A stretch of 64,000 nt of DNA from Stramenopiles sp. TOSAG23-2. Lineage: Eukaryota; Sar. The stretch is taken from the NCBI GenBank assembly GCA_900128395.1, contig LT649238.1:17310-81309 (forward strand). Direction: 5' to 3'. Position 1 is the stretch's first letter; each line of letters begins with the position of its first letter. Under the pieces are notes generated by a model. That model searched no databases, was not told the DNA's origin, and was given only the letters and a program-made list of their open reading frames with translations. Both the position numbers and the translations under genes were made by a program. Shown in pieces: positions 29,621 to 39,836 of the stretch.

Positions 29621-30460
29621 ATGCACGCATTGTTTAAATTAAATAAACAAAAAAATAAACCAGAGGAAGAGGAAGATTTTTGGTCAGATGATTCAAATGA
29701 TTCCGATGATTTTTGGGAAACAGACGAGGCAGATAATGTAAATAATAATTTTGTAAAATCAATTGCTATGAATGATCAAGAAGCATTAAATTTAAACTAT
29801 GTCAATCGTAGGCGTAGACTTAGAGTATATGAAAATGATCTTAAATCCGCTGTTGCAAGTTTCATAGAAGAACAAGATAAATTAGTACCAGCAGGAGATA
29901 GATATAGAAATGATATTATTGAAGCATCAACACCACGTGGTAATATTTCACCAATACGTCGGGCAACTAACATTCATAGTGGAAAAAATAGGAAAAGACC
30001 ATATAGTTCACCGGGGGGTACAAAAAAAAATATGTCATCCCCATTAGATGATGGAGATGGCCGTTTTAGTCCTCATCTACGACAACGTAAAAATCGACAT
30101 TTAGCTAATTTTGGAATGATAGCGAATTGGCATGCAAAAACAATGAAGAAAGTTGAAGGAGTACATGCATTTGGTAAAGAATATATTACATCAGTAAAAG
30201 AAAAAAGAAAAGCAGAAATAGAAGCAAAAGCAGCGGAAAAAAATGTATTAAATGATTTATTACATGTATCACGTAAAAATAAAAATTTAAGACGTAGAAC
30301 TGAATATTTACTATCCCAACATCCTGAGAAACAATTTATCAAAGAAAAAAATGATTTGGCAATGAAGAGTGCAAAGATTTTAGCAAGTGGTAGTAGAAGA
30401 GATAAAAGGGCAATATTAAAATTACGACGATTTCGTATACAACAGAGTGTGAAGGGTTGA
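29621..30460 (+). CDS. Charged orphan protein
   Basis: 279 residues with no recognised family. An acidic N-terminal segment (EEEEDFWSDDSNDSDDFWETDEAD) is followed by Arg-rich stretches and a Pro/Ser region (KRPYSSPGGTKKNMSSP). The C-terminal 120 residues are strongly basic and predicted helical (KEKRKAEIEAKAAEKNVLND, ending RRFRIQQSVKG), with heptad-like spacing. No signal peptide or membrane segment, so cytosolic, nuclear or cytoskeletal. The composition suggests nucleic-acid or scaffold binding, but this is only inference. The single clean frame with local codon style supports a real gene. Confidence 0.7.
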   Translation: MHALFKLNKQKNKPEEEEDFWSDDSNDSDDFWETDEADNVNNNFVKSIAMNDQEALNLNYVNRRRRLRVYENDLKSAVASFIEEQDKLVPAGDRYRNDIIEASTPRGNISPIRRATNIHSGKNRKRPYSSPGGTKKNMSSPLDDGDGRFSPHLRQRKNRHLANFGMIANWHAKTMKKVEGVHAFGKEYITSVKEKRKAEIEAKAAEKNVLNDLLHVSRKNKNLRRRTEYLLSQHPEKQFIKEKNDLAMKSAKILASGSRRDKRAILKLRRFRIQQSVKG

Positions 30461-30843
30461 TTTTTGTTGTGGTGTTATATTTCTAGATATTATATACACG
30501 CATGGCACACTAAAAAGTGAAATATTTTGTACACACACATCCCTTCTTTCATTTTATTTCACTTCGACAGCCTCACCGTTTTCGAATGAACCCGACGTCC
30601 AGCGAGTTCAACGAGAACGCAGGGAAGGATAGAAACCTACTCATGCTTGTAGAGTATTAGTTTGCGGAGGTGCAATTTAAGAGCTTAAACTATTTCTTAA
30701 CGAGGATTAGAAATATTATTCTTTTTGATTTGAGTATTTGAGCATTATTATTTACCACGGGAAGTAAAATTATTACGAAAGTATAACTTACACGTAGATT
30801 TTAACCATCCTTTTAAAAAATTATAAAACACATTCTTTCTCTC
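30461..30843. other. Convergent 3' intergenic region with two dispersed repeats
   Basis: No gene. From about 30640 to 30663 it carries, inverted, the GCAAACTAATAC repeat also seen near 40232 and 54473. From about 30697 to 30810 it carries the TATTTACCACGG repeat also seen near 19755-19884. Confidence 0.6.
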
Positions 30844-32760
30844 TTATCTTCGTCTCCCTTTTGATCTTTCTATTTCTTGTCTCCTTTGCTCTTGCTTTCT
30901 TTTCTTTCGAACAACGCCACGGACTCTTGTATTAAAATCGTGTTTATATTTACGACCTTTTGTACCAAAATATTTCTTTCCTTTTCTTTTATTATAATCA
31001 TCGTACAAGTAAGAATCATCATTATTGTCATTATATGGTTCATTGATTGTCCTTCTGTTTCCTCCTCCTCCTAATATTTGTCTTCTTATTCTATTGTCAC
31101 CATTAACATCTTCCATATAAATCTTTTTTTTTAATTTGTCAGATCTCCCTTCTATTGAAGCTATTCTTTTTCGATAAATATCTGTTTGTATATCAACACT
31201 CGTTTCTAAACGAGCTTTTCCTTCACCCTTTGAATTTCTATTTACAAATACATTAGGATTTAAAATGTTATGCACTAACTCTTTTTCTCTTTTTGTGTAT
31301 AAATTCGTTAATTTGCCTTTAGCCCCAAAACGTGCAGTTCTACCAGCGCGATGGACATACTCTGAAGTAGTTTTTGGAAAATCAAAATTTATAACATGTT
31401 TCACATGTAAAATGTCTAAACCTCTGGCAGCTATATCGGTACATATTAAATAATCAAATTCTTGTTTTAAAAAGCTTCTATATGAGTTTTTTCTTAAATG
31501 TGGCGGCATTTCGCTATTGTACATACCAGTATCAAACCCTTTACTATTTAATGAATGTTCGATTGCACGACAACTACTTATATTATTACAAAATATGAGC
31601 GTTGGTTCTGGTGTTAAGATTTTTTCTAACATTATTAATTTTTCTAAATTGCCACATTTTATATTTAGAGTTTGTAACGTTGGCACTGACTTGTGAAGTT
31701 CATTATCAATAACTTCTATGATATTTACGAATTTTTTTCTAATATCCCGTAAAAATGCATTATTTGCAGTAGCACTAGTTAGAAAAAATTGGCAATCCGG
31801 TCGCTTTTTTTTAGGCTTCTTTGGCCCATCTACAATACGACGAGAAAGTAATGATCGAAGAATATTTCTTACATCTCTGAAATCATTTATCGTAGTATCA
31901 GCTTCATCTATTACAACAAATTCAAGTTTTGATAAATGCAATGTATTTGAATCAAGATGCTGTTTCAAACGACCTGGGGTACTGATCAATACATTTACAC
32001 CCCTATCCAATCTCTTTACTCTTTGTTTTTCAATATGATCTTGTTGCATGTTGTACATGGAAAACTTCAAATTATGTGAAAACGGTTTAAAAACATTTGA
32101 AACTTGTAAACACAATTCTCTTGTAGGTACAATGACAAGTATTGATGGTCGCTTAGGCTTTGGATGGGGAATTAATTGATGATTTTTGATTTCATTATTC
32201 TCATTTTTATTATTATCGATTACATTATTATTTTCAGTCTCATCATTTTCGTTGCTATGTTTAACATGTATTTTTTCAATATTGTCATTATTATTATTTA
32301 TTATATTATTATCATCTTTATTATTATTATAATTATTGCCACTTAATATTAATTTTTCAACTGCTGATAACGCATATGCAAGTGTTTTCCCAGTTCCAGT
32401 ACGAGTAAACATTGCAACATCACGACCATTTACTGCATGAATTATAGCTTTTTCTTGACTTGCTGTTGGATTTTCAATACCCAATTCTTCCAAAGCAAGA
32501 ATTGTTTTTGGTGAAAAAGTTAGAATATCATTTTGAATTTTATCTTTATTATTTAATGTGGAAATGAAATTATATTTATAATTATATTTAGGTGGCGCTG
32601 TAATTGTTATCGCTGCATATAATCTTGGTGTGCGGTTGGCATTCCTAATTAAAGGTTTTAATAATGTTAACATAGATATTTCTTTTTTTTTCTTTGTTCT
32701 TTGACAAACCAATGTTGTATTGTTCTTGTTTGCAATAATTATTGCATCTATTCTATTCAT
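30844..32760 (-). CDS. DEAD-box RNA helicase, probably mitochondrial
   Basis: 638 residues from the ATG at 32760. Helicase motifs are in order: Q motif (GIENPTASQEKAI), Walker A TRTGTGKT, Ia PTREL, Ib STPGRL, Walker B DEAD in FVVIDEADTTIND, motif III SAT, LIFCNN, DIAARGLD, and motif VI HRAGRTARFG. Between motifs I and Ia lies an Asn/Asp-rich insert (about residues 145-195), a feature of this genome. The C-terminal tail is strongly basic (KKRKQEQRRQEIERSKGRRR), suiting RNA binding. The N-terminus, or a start at codon 29 (MLTLLKPLIRNANRTPRLY), resembles a mitochondrial presequence. Such enzymes remodel RNA or ribosome precursors; the substrate is unknown. Confidence 0.93.
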   Translation of the reverse strand: MNRIDAIIIANKNNTTLVCQRTKKKKEISMLTLLKPLIRNANRTPRLYAAITITAPPKYNYKYNFISTLNNKDKIQNDILTFSPKTILALEELGIENPTASQEKAIIHAVNGRDVAMFTRTGTGKTLAYALSAVEKLILSGNNYNNNKDDNNIINNNNDNIEKIHVKHSNENDETENNNVIDNNKNENNEIKNHQLIPHPKPKRPSILVIVPTRELCLQVSNVFKPFSHNLKFSMYNMQQDHIEKQRVKRLDRGVNVLISTPGRLKQHLDSNTLHLSKLEFVVIDEADTTINDFRDVRNILRSLLSRRIVDGPKKPKKKRPDCQFFLTSATANNAFLRDIRKKFVNIIEVIDNELHKSVPTLQTLNIKCGNLEKLIMLEKILTPEPTLIFCNNISSCRAIEHSLNSKGFDTGMYNSEMPPHLRKNSYRSFLKQEFDYLICTDIAARGLDILHVKHVINFDFPKTTSEYVHRAGRTARFGAKGKLTNLYTKREKELVHNILNPNVFVNRNSKGEGKARLETSVDIQTDIYRKRIASIEGRSDKLKKKIYMEDVNGDNRIRRQILGGGGNRRTINEPYNDNNDDSYLYDDYNKRKGKKYFGTKGRKYKHDFNTRVRGVVRKKRKQEQRRQEIERSKGRRR

Positions 32761-33301
32761 CAATGATCTACAGTAGTAGAGCTATAAGTATATGTTTATT
32801 ATAATTTGTATAATACATACTAATACAGTTGTTATATATATCATTTTGTGGAGAGGAGTGCAGAAGGATGGTTGTTGAAAAGTTGCTGTGAGTGAGAAAA
32901 GGTTAAGGTAGATATAGGACAAGATCATGGTATATAAATAGTGTCAAATTGTACTTTTTAACTTTGCAATTTGTTTTTAAGGGGATCTCTCTCTTCATAC
33001 TAGCATATGTTATACTGTCCTATACCTGGTAATACCCAAATTAAATTAAAGGTAACCACGCGTGATGATGTATCGTATCAAATTTGGGTTAAAAATTCTA
33101 TATATATATATATGTTTTTATGCATGATGTGTACACATTTTTAAATATGGTTTAAACATTTTTTAGGCAAGAAAGTAAAGTACATATAACATAACAATTT
33201 TCACTGCTGGAAACCATAGCAAGATTAATTGTGGAAAAAAAGAATTTATCGTATGTATATTAAAGAATTTGAAAATATAGTACAATTTGATATATTATAA
33301 A
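32761..33301. promoter_or_regulatory. Divergent intergenic region, no gene seen
   Basis: 541 bp between the divergent helicase and membrane-protein genes. Two short related strings (ACCTGGTAATACCCAAATT and the reverse-complementary AAATTTGGGTTA) lie near 33022-33094. No other structure recognised. Confidence 0.45.
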
Positions 33302-34582
33302 ATGAACAAATATTTATTATTAATATTTATTATTATTATTTTTATATTTGCAAACGATAATATTATTATTGGGAAAGCATATAATATAAAATCACAAAAT
33401 GATTGCCCAGATGGATTTTTATATCATAAAGAATCGCAATCGTGTTATATAATTCCAGAACACTTAACAGAGGTAATGGAAAAGTATGTAGCTGCAAAAC
33501 CGGACAAATGGGAACGAAGAAGAAAACGTAATGGAAGAATAGTTTGCTGTTTGTCTAATTGGATCTTCTTTGACTGTTCCTGTACACTTTTGGGATATTA
33601 TATTCTAGCAGGTTCGAGAGCCGGAGAATTATTTCGTGCCCTAGGTACTCCAGGACAATCACTTGGATACACTTTAGCATGTATATCCTTGCTTGCCTCA
33701 TCGTTAGTTTTACCAATACTTCTACTGACATCAATTGCAGACGGGCATGTAAGGCATGTGCACGATATGGAGCAAGAATTCATGGCATTAGTCGTCAGTA
33801 TGTCAAGAGAAATGAGTGACGGTAACAATAATGTTGGTGATTATGATCCGCAACAATTTTCAAACATCAATAATAATAATGCTGTAATTAGCAACTTTTT
33901 GAAAGAGGAAGAAGTTCAACCATTTCATCAAATAGATGAAGAACATGATAGTGCAAACAAAGAAGAAGCAAGTCATGGAGGAAGCGAAAATAATAAAGCT
34001 CGTCCACATAATATTGAAAAGAAAACTCGTGGCAGCAAGTACAAGATTTCTAAAAAAGAAACTTTAAGTTATAATTTCCCAATATTAAATTTGAATGTTC
34101 ATAAAATTGATCAATTAGATAAAGAACATGTGGAATTAATGAAAAGGACAAAACGACTTGTTGATCCAATAATATGGTGGTTAGTTGTCTTGTTGATCAT
34201 GTGGTGTGTTGTCTTTTTTTGTGCCATGATGGCATTTACTTCAGTTGCGTTCGAATTCGCAACGGTCTGCTTCTTTTTCTTTTGTACTACTGTGGTTGGT
34301 TTGTACAAGTTTGTTAATGTCTTGGCAAGTGTCGGAGACAGATATAACATATTTATAGGCAATTTAAAGAGTCCAAATGTTTGTACATTAAGTAATCGTT
34401 TATTTAATCAGCCTTTTTATTTGGCACAACGATTTGAAGATTTTCAAATTCAAAAAAAACACACCTTCACGCTTTTTAATAATGTCCTAAATTCTAATAC
34501 AATACAACGCGTGTTGATGTCAATGGCATTAATGTTTTTATTTACATTTGCACCGGGATTGATTAGAACATTTTTTTCGTAA
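33302..34582 (+). CDS. Multi-pass membrane orphan protein with signal peptide
   Basis: 426 residues from the ATG at 33302. A very hydrophobic signal sequence (LLLIFIIIIFIFA) is followed by a short Cys-containing lumenal part (NDCPDGFLYHKESQSCYII) of EGF-like flavour. Four to five further membrane segments are seen: near residues 80-105, 118-142, 286-325 (WWLVVLLIMWCVVFFCAMMA, then FATVCFFFFCTTVVGLY) and near the C-terminus (VLMSMALMFLFTFAPG). A polar Asn/Glu/Lys loop of about 130 residues separates the two pairs. No known family recognised. Probably a plasma-membrane or endomembrane protein; no transporter motif was identified. Confidence 0.72.
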   Translation: MNKYLLLIFIIIIFIFANDNIIIGKAYNIKSQNDCPDGFLYHKESQSCYIIPEHLTEVMEKYVAAKPDKWERRRKRNGRIVCCLSNWIFFDCSCTLLGYYILAGSRAGELFRALGTPGQSLGYTLACISLLASSLVLPILLLTSIADGHVRHVHDMEQEFMALVVSMSREMSDGNNNVGDYDPQQFSNINNNNAVISNFLKEEEVQPFHQIDEEHDSANKEEASHGGSENNKARPHNIEKKTRGSKYKISKKETLSYNFPILNLNVHKIDQLDKEHVELMKRTKRLVDPIIWWLVVLLIMWCVVFFCAMMAFTSVAFEFATVCFFFFCTTVVGLYKFVNVLASVGDRYNIFIGNLKSPNVCTLSNRLFNQPFYLAQRFEDFQIQKKHTFTLFNNVLNSNTIQRVLMSMALMFLFTFAPGLIRTFFS

Positions 34583-34964
34583 AATGAGTGGATATTGAGA
34601 ATCAAAATCAAATATTGCGCGCATGTTAAAAAATGCTGAACGTCGTAAAAAAGGATTTATTAAAATTTAAAATATACCAAAAATATCCACATATAATATA
34701 TATATATTACATATGAGTAAGAGAAAAACACACATATATTTTTATATTTTTAATGAAAAATATATGATATTATACTTTAACTTCGTATGATACATATCAT
34801 AAAATATTATATTAAAATATATATATATATATATATACACATTACAAGATACATTATATACTCTTACAAAATAATTTAATTTAAGTATATTGGCAAAGAA
34901 AGTTACGTCGCACGCATGAAATATGTATGCACACCTTCTTTCTTGTTGTCTATTTTTGTTTTAT
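34583..34964. other. Convergent 3' intergenic region with palindromes
   Basis: No gene. Contains TATGATATTATAC, TTCGTATGATACATATCAT (about 34785-34801) and a (TA)n tract (34818-34838). Confidence 0.6.
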
Positions 34965-35591
34965 TTAACCATTTACTGGTGCAATTGAATCTGGAAATGG
35001 CCCATTAAAATCTTTACTATTATTACTACTACTATTTTCCCCATCTTCTTGCACTTCCTCATCAACTGATGGTAAAATTCCATTACTAGCTTCTTCAATT
35101 TTTACCATCATGGTTTTTGTAGAATCAATTACACGATTACGATCATCGTTTATATTGCTTTGCCACGCACTTTTTGAATTATCAGTTAAACTAACTTTAC
35201 CAACAAGACCTGAAAATTGTAATCCTAAATAATGTGTTTTTGTATCTAAATCATAAAACGTAGCTATTAACCCGTTTTCTTCATTAATTATAAATGGTAA
35301 TTTAAATGTACCATCTGAAGTATTCCATTCAATTTTGTCTTTATGAAACCATTCCGGTTTACTTGTTACTATTTCATCAAATACTAATTCTGATAATGGA
35401 TGTTTATATTTCACTTCATCATTCGACGTACTAAAGTTACGTAATAAGTTTAAATTATTATTATTATGAACCATTATTCTTTTTTTATTAAATAATGTTG
35501 TTGTTGTTTTTGATGCTACATTATATTTTTTTACTACATGTCTAACATTTTTATTTATAATATTATTTTTACAAATTATTCGTCGTATCAT
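34965..35591 (-). CDS. Probable mitochondrial orphan protein
   Basis: 208 residues. The N-terminal about 55 residues are rich in Arg, Lys, Asn, Ser and Thr, lack acidic residues, and end with LLRNFSTSNDE, which looks like a mitochondrial presequence with an R-x-F-S type cleavage site. The mature part has a compact region (HPLSELVFDEIVTSKPEWF, then GLIATFYDLDTKTHYLGLQF) and a Ser/Asn/Glu-rich tail. No known family recognised. Mitochondrial location is inferred from the leader only. Confidence 0.7.
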   Translation of the reverse strand: MIRRIICKNNIINKNVRHVVKKYNVASKTTTTLFNKKRIMVHNNNNLNLLRNFSTSNDEVKYKHPLSELVFDEIVTSKPEWFHKDKIEWNTSDGTFKLPFIINEENGLIATFYDLDTKTHYLGLQFSGLVGKVSLTDNSKSAWQSNINDDRNRVIDSTKTMMVKIEEASNGILPSVDEEVQEDGENSSSNNSKDFNGPFPDSIAPVNG

Positions 35592-35837
35592 GATATAGTT
35601 GTTGTTAACTTACAAAGTTGTTGAGGTTATATACTACTTTTCCTCAAATAAAAAATCGTTGATCAACTTTTATCCATTGCACTACTTTCCAAAAAGGTGC
35701 AAAGGTAAATGATGTATTTTGTTCGATGATCTTTTGTTGAATTATAAATGAGGAGATGTTGTGGGAAGTATGTCGTTGAATGGAGATTTTACAACAAATA
35801 TGTGTTTTATATATTTGGAGGGAAAAATTTAGGACTT

Positions 35838-36025
35838 ATTCCTTATCCCCACACTTTTTGTGCCGCCTCCAGAAATTTTAAAATATAGGACTTTTTAAGG
35901 AATTCACTCAAATAAGGGCAATTAATATTTAGAAAACTGTATACTTTAAGTACCAACAATTATTCCTTATCCCCACACTTTTTGTGCCGCCTCCAGAAAT
36001 TTTAAAATATAGGACTTTTTAAGGA
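35838..36025 (+). repeat. Left arm plus direct partial copy
   Basis: 124-bp arm at 35838-35961 followed directly by a second copy of its first 64 bp (35962-36025), which looks identical. Confidence 0.88.
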
Positions 36026-36401
36026 TTTTGACCTCTATTTTACATAGAGTCAATATATTATACATATAAATAGCAAAGGATGCATAGTAAGGGAATAGCA
36101 TAAGAAAGGTAAGTTCAATGTGCCCTGAAATGTAATGCTATATGCATACTATCGAACTAATATAGACACAGCACTAATGCCAATTGAACCAACTAAAGTA
36201 ATAATCTATGTATGTATGGTTGCGCACTTTTTTGATAGAGGCAGCAAAAAACACCAGTAAGTAAAGGTTTTTGTAGTTGTGCCTATCAGAAAAAAAAGTG
36301 GATTTCAACTTCAATGGCATACTATTGGTTTCAAAAAAAAAGGGGTGTTTAAATTTCACAGTTTTCTGGTCTTAGAATAAGAGATCTGTACTTCAGGTCT
36401 G

Positions 36402-36549
36402 TTTTCTTAGGAAGAAAGTCTACTATACTATTAACAGTATACTATTAACACACGAGCCCACGGAACATGGAACGATTTTCTTAGGAAGAAAGTCTACTAT
36501 ACTATTAACAGTATACTATTAACACACGAGCCCACGGAACATGGAACGA
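36402..36549. repeat. Tandem duplication, 2 x 74 bp, inside the fold-back element
   Basis: Copies at 36402-36475 and 36476-36549, each containing ACTATTAACAGTATACTATT, look identical. Confidence 0.9.
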
Positions 36550-36644
36550 TACACTCTCACATACGATATCAGTATACACCTCGATATATATAAAAATAAT
36601 AATAATTTATTGATTAGTATATTGTTTTTTAATAATAATAATAA

Positions 36645-36875
36645 TTAATGTAATTTATGATACCCACCAACTCCAGATCTTAGAGTAAAATTTATAACAT
36701 ACAATCGCCGTGTCCCTGTATGCCCATACCATTTATGTAGGTGTAATGGTGCATGTGTTGTTGTGGATGCTGATACAGTACTTGTGGGTGGCTGTGGTGG
36801 TGGTTCCGTTGACGTTGTTGTTGTGTTGGATGTAGCATTGGTTTGCATTGTTGTTGTTGTTGTAGTGTTGGACAT
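36645..36875 (-). CDS. Small Thr/Pro-rich frame inside the fold-back element, doubtful
   Basis: 76 residues from the ATG at 36875: Thr/Asn-rich start (MSNTTTTTTMQTNATSN), then PPPQPPTSTVSAS and a basic end. A second overlapping frame (Gln/His-rich) exists over the same bases, which indicates simple-sequence DNA rather than selection on a protein. Listed only as a possible small gene. Confidence 0.2.
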   Translation of the reverse strand: MSNTTTTTTMQTNATSNTTTTSTEPPPQPPTSTVSASTTTHAPLHLHKWYGHTGTRRLYVINFTLRSGVGGYHKLH

Positions 36876-37066
36876 GTTTGCTGGAGATGTTCTGGTGTTG
36901 TTGAGCTACAGGTTGTAGAGTTATGGAACAATGTCTATATAATATTTATTTATTATATATATATATATGCATACACAATAGATAGATTTATGCATTATTT
37001 GTGCGGATTTATGCAGTGAGAGATTAAATGCATGAATTTGTAGTGCTGATACATAGAGGATCATAG

Positions 37067-37190
37067 AATTGTTGGTACTTAAAGTATACAGTTTTCTAAA
37101 TATTAATTGCCCTTATTTGAGTGAATTCCTTAAAAAGTCCTATATTTTAAAATTTTTGGAGGCGGCACAAAAAGTGTGGGGATAAGGAAT
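37067..37190 (-). repeat. Right arm of the fold-back element
   Basis: Reverse complement of 35838-35961 with one visible mismatch. Confidence 0.88.
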
Positions 37191-37718
37191 AGCTCAAAAT
37201 TTAGAGCGGATCCTCTCTAGAAAAATTGGCCGTGCCAAAGGCGTGCAAATTGTGAATTGGTGTGCCATTTGTGAATTTTATTAGGCGGAGTGCCAGAGAG
37301 CAGCTATTTTTTCCACAATAGTGAACAGTGTTATTCTATGCGTCAAATTATAGATCAAACCTCACTCATAGATTTTTGATTTACAAAACAAAAATTACTT
37401 TAACTTCCGAGTAAGAACGACATTAAAATGAATAAAGAATGTTTATACAATATATATATATATATATATAAAACAACATATTGTTTCAATATATATATAT
37501 ATATTAAATATATCATCATATTGTTTCAATATAATATAATATTTATTTACGACATTCTTAATATATAATATACATAATATTTTAAATTAATAATAATAAT
37601 TTTGTTACATTAGTAAGGACAAAACAAAAAAAACAAACGCCCTTTCTTCATAATATATACATATATATATTTAAATAAACAGTTCCCGCGCGCTAATTAC
37701 GATTTAGTTTATACAACT

Positions 37719-39836
37719 ATGTTCTATTCACAATTGATACTGGCTAAAAAAGGTGAACTTGGTAAAATATGGCTTGCTGCGCATATGGCAAAGAAATTAA
37801 GCAAGAAGGATATATTCAAAATTAAAATTGAAGAATATGTCCAAAAAGTTATTTTTCCAAATGAACCATTATCTTTACGTGTTTCAGGCCATTTATTGCT
37901 TGGTATTGTACGGATATATGCATCAAAAGTTGATTATTTAGTAAACGATTATAGCGAAGCGCTGATAAAAATTAAGCTAGCATTCCGGTCAGCAGATGTC
38001 GATCTGCCCATAGGGGAACAACAAGGTACTTCCCATGCAATTAATGCTCCAGGATTTAATCGTAGCATGACCTCCTTCGACGACGTCGACTTGGACTTTA
38101 TTGATGAAAATGATGAAGGTGATGTCCTTGCTGATTTGCAATTTTTAGGAAACGAATTTCAAACCATAACCAATCAAGCGAACGATCGTGACATTACCAT
38201 GGCATCCTCGTTTGCCAATTCGCCATATGGTGGTGGAAATGCCCAAATGATGTTGGGCAATTCCATGGTATCGTATGGTGGGGATAATATCAGTTTTCAA
38301 GATGGTGACAGTATTTTAGGTAGTACACGAAAAAGCCAACTAGGTGTTCAACAACGATCGCCAACTGGTGGTATTATTCCTGGACCAGGTGGTGTTGTTG
38401 CGGATAGTTTTGGATCCGTATCAGATGTGGAACTTGGACGCGCTGCGCAAAATGCAAGTGGCTTTGGGTATAGCAATACAAATATGGATAATATTCCAAT
38501 GGATACCTCGTTTACAAGCGCTGCAAATAATCGCCAAAGTCTTGGTCAAAGTGGATTTGGCAACGATGATGGTGGTTTCGATGATGATTTTGGGAACAAC
38601 AATAACGATTCCTTTGGTCAAATCGATTCTCCAAGTGGCTTTCAAGATGGTTTGCGAAAAAAAGAGATACACAATTTTGATAAGGATGGCAGTGGCAATG
38701 TCCTAGGTGTACAATTCGATGCATTTAATTTGGAAGATGGTAACGATGTGGAAGAGCAATTGCGTGAGAAAAAAAAGAGGAAAAAAAATAATTTAAGCAA
38801 TTTATATGCAAAAGCACTTAAAATGGATCGTGATGATGGTAGTCTTGAAATGGAAGAGTACAAAGATCCAGAAAACGGATGGGAAAGTATGAAACGCAAA
38901 CGGAAAGAAGAATTAGTTGAACGTGGCCCAGTTGTCGAAGATGAAGCGATAACAACGATTAATATTCCAAGGTATTTAAATGAAACTAAACAAGAATATT
39001 CTGATCGTATCAAGCTACGTATAAAATTAGCTGCCATTGCATTAAGAAAACGTCGTCGTATTTTCAGCAGTAAAAAGTTTTTATCAGGTCCATCCACTGG
39101 CACATCTATGCATAATGAAGTCACAAAAATGTATGAAACGATTGAAAATAAAAAATTTTCAGTTGCAAAAAATATGAAAACGTCATCGTTATCACCATTG
39201 CCACCAAGAGATGGTAGTAGTAGTGTTGGTAATAACAATATGTCCTCGTTTGACGTCGAAGGTGGACGTGCTGGTGATGATAGTATGTTTGATGATAATT
39301 TTGATGGTGGCGGGTTTGACGATGATAATAACGTTAGCTACAATAATCGATTAAGTCTTGGAAACAATAATAATAATGCTTCCAATATGGGAGGCATGGA
39401 TCAAAGTTTTGATAATGGTGGTTTTGGTTTAAATGCTAGTACTACTAATAATAACAATTTATTTGGCGGTGATGATGATGATGCTATTGATGAAAATGCC
39501 TCTCGTCGTCCTTCTTCACGTGTAACACAAGATATTCGTTCCCATGTCTTGGAGCCAAAAATGGTTTTAATGATGGATAATTTGAAAAACAATGCAACTG
39601 TTTTATCAAGTGATTCAGATGAAGAAGATAAATCCGATCAATTGGATCCATTTGCAGATAAAAATAGTGATAATGTAGTCAATTTCAATGATATTGTAAA
39701 AGGTTCAACGAAAAGTCAAGCTGCAAAATGTTTCTTTGATCTATTGGTTTTGAAAACTCGTAATGAAATTAAAATCAAACAAGAAGATCGACCAGAAGGA
39801 TATGGCCCAATTAAGGTTGCTTTGGTGAAGCCTTAA
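37719..39836 (+). CDS. RAD21: Cohesin kleisin subunit Rad21/Scc1
   Basis: 705 residues. The N-terminal Rad21/Rec8 domain is textbook: MFYSQLILAKKGELGKIWLAAHMAKKLSKKDIF then SLRVSGHLLLGIVRIYASKVDYLVNDYSEAL, which binds the Smc3 coiled-coil neck. The C-terminal winged helix (SQAAKCFFDLLVLKTRNEIKIKQEDRPEGYGPIKVAL) binds the Smc1 head. The centre is Asn/Asp/Gly-rich and disordered, with FDDDFG and FDDN-type acidic repeats; separase sites would lie here but cannot be assigned. Cohesin holds sister chromatids together and shapes loops. C-terminal conservation favours mitotic Rad21 over meiotic Rec8, with some uncertainty. Confidence 0.94.
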   Translation: MFYSQLILAKKGELGKIWLAAHMAKKLSKKDIFKIKIEEYVQKVIFPNEPLSLRVSGHLLLGIVRIYASKVDYLVNDYSEALIKIKLAFRSADVDLPIGEQQGTSHAINAPGFNRSMTSFDDVDLDFIDENDEGDVLADLQFLGNEFQTITNQANDRDITMASSFANSPYGGGNAQMMLGNSMVSYGGDNISFQDGDSILGSTRKSQLGVQQRSPTGGIIPGPGGVVADSFGSVSDVELGRAAQNASGFGYSNTNMDNIPMDTSFTSAANNRQSLGQSGFGNDDGGFDDDFGNNNNDSFGQIDSPSGFQDGLRKKEIHNFDKDGSGNVLGVQFDAFNLEDGNDVEEQLREKKKRKKNNLSNLYAKALKMDRDDGSLEMEEYKDPENGWESMKRKRKEELVERGPVVEDEAITTINIPRYLNETKQEYSDRIKLRIKLAAIALRKRRRIFSSKKFLSGPSTGTSMHNEVTKMYETIENKKFSVAKNMKTSSLSPLPPRDGSSSVGNNNMSSFDVEGGRAGDDSMFDDNFDGGGFDDDNNVSYNNRLSLGNNNNNASNMGGMDQSFDNGGFGLNASTTNNNNLFGGDDDDAIDENASRRPSSRVTQDIRSHVLEPKMVLMMDNLKNNATVLSSDSDEEDKSDQLDPFADKNSDNVVNFNDIVKGSTKSQAAKCFFDLLVLKTRNEIKIKQEDRPEGYGPIKVALVKP

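Larger units (their letters stand above)
35838..37190. mobile_element. Fold-back-like element with 124-bp inverted arms
   Basis: The left arm 35838-35961 is the reverse complement of the right arm 37067-37190 with one visible mismatch. The outer 64 bp of the left arm (beginning ATTCCTTATCCCCACAC) is repeated directly at 35962-36025. No target-site duplication could be identified at the outer ends (GGACTT on the left, AGCTCA on the right). The 1.1-kb interior has no transposase, so this may be a non-autonomous fold-back element, a pair of inverted insertions, or an inverted duplication. Confidence 0.65.
35592..37718. other. Long gene-poor region holding a fold-back element
   Basis: 2.1 kb with no confidently coding gene. 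It contains the 35838-37190 inverted-repeat element with a nested 2 x 74-bp tandem duplication and one small Thr-rich frame. Downstream, 37450-37560 is a set of TA-rich repeats with TATTGTTTCAATATA twice. The region just upstream of 37719 presumably holds the Rad21 promoter. Confidence 0.5.

Noticed and set aside
36692-36931. Gln/His-rich frame overlapping the Thr-rich frame
   Set aside because: Both frames read the same simple-sequence GTTGTT/TGG-rich DNA; neither shows conserved structure.
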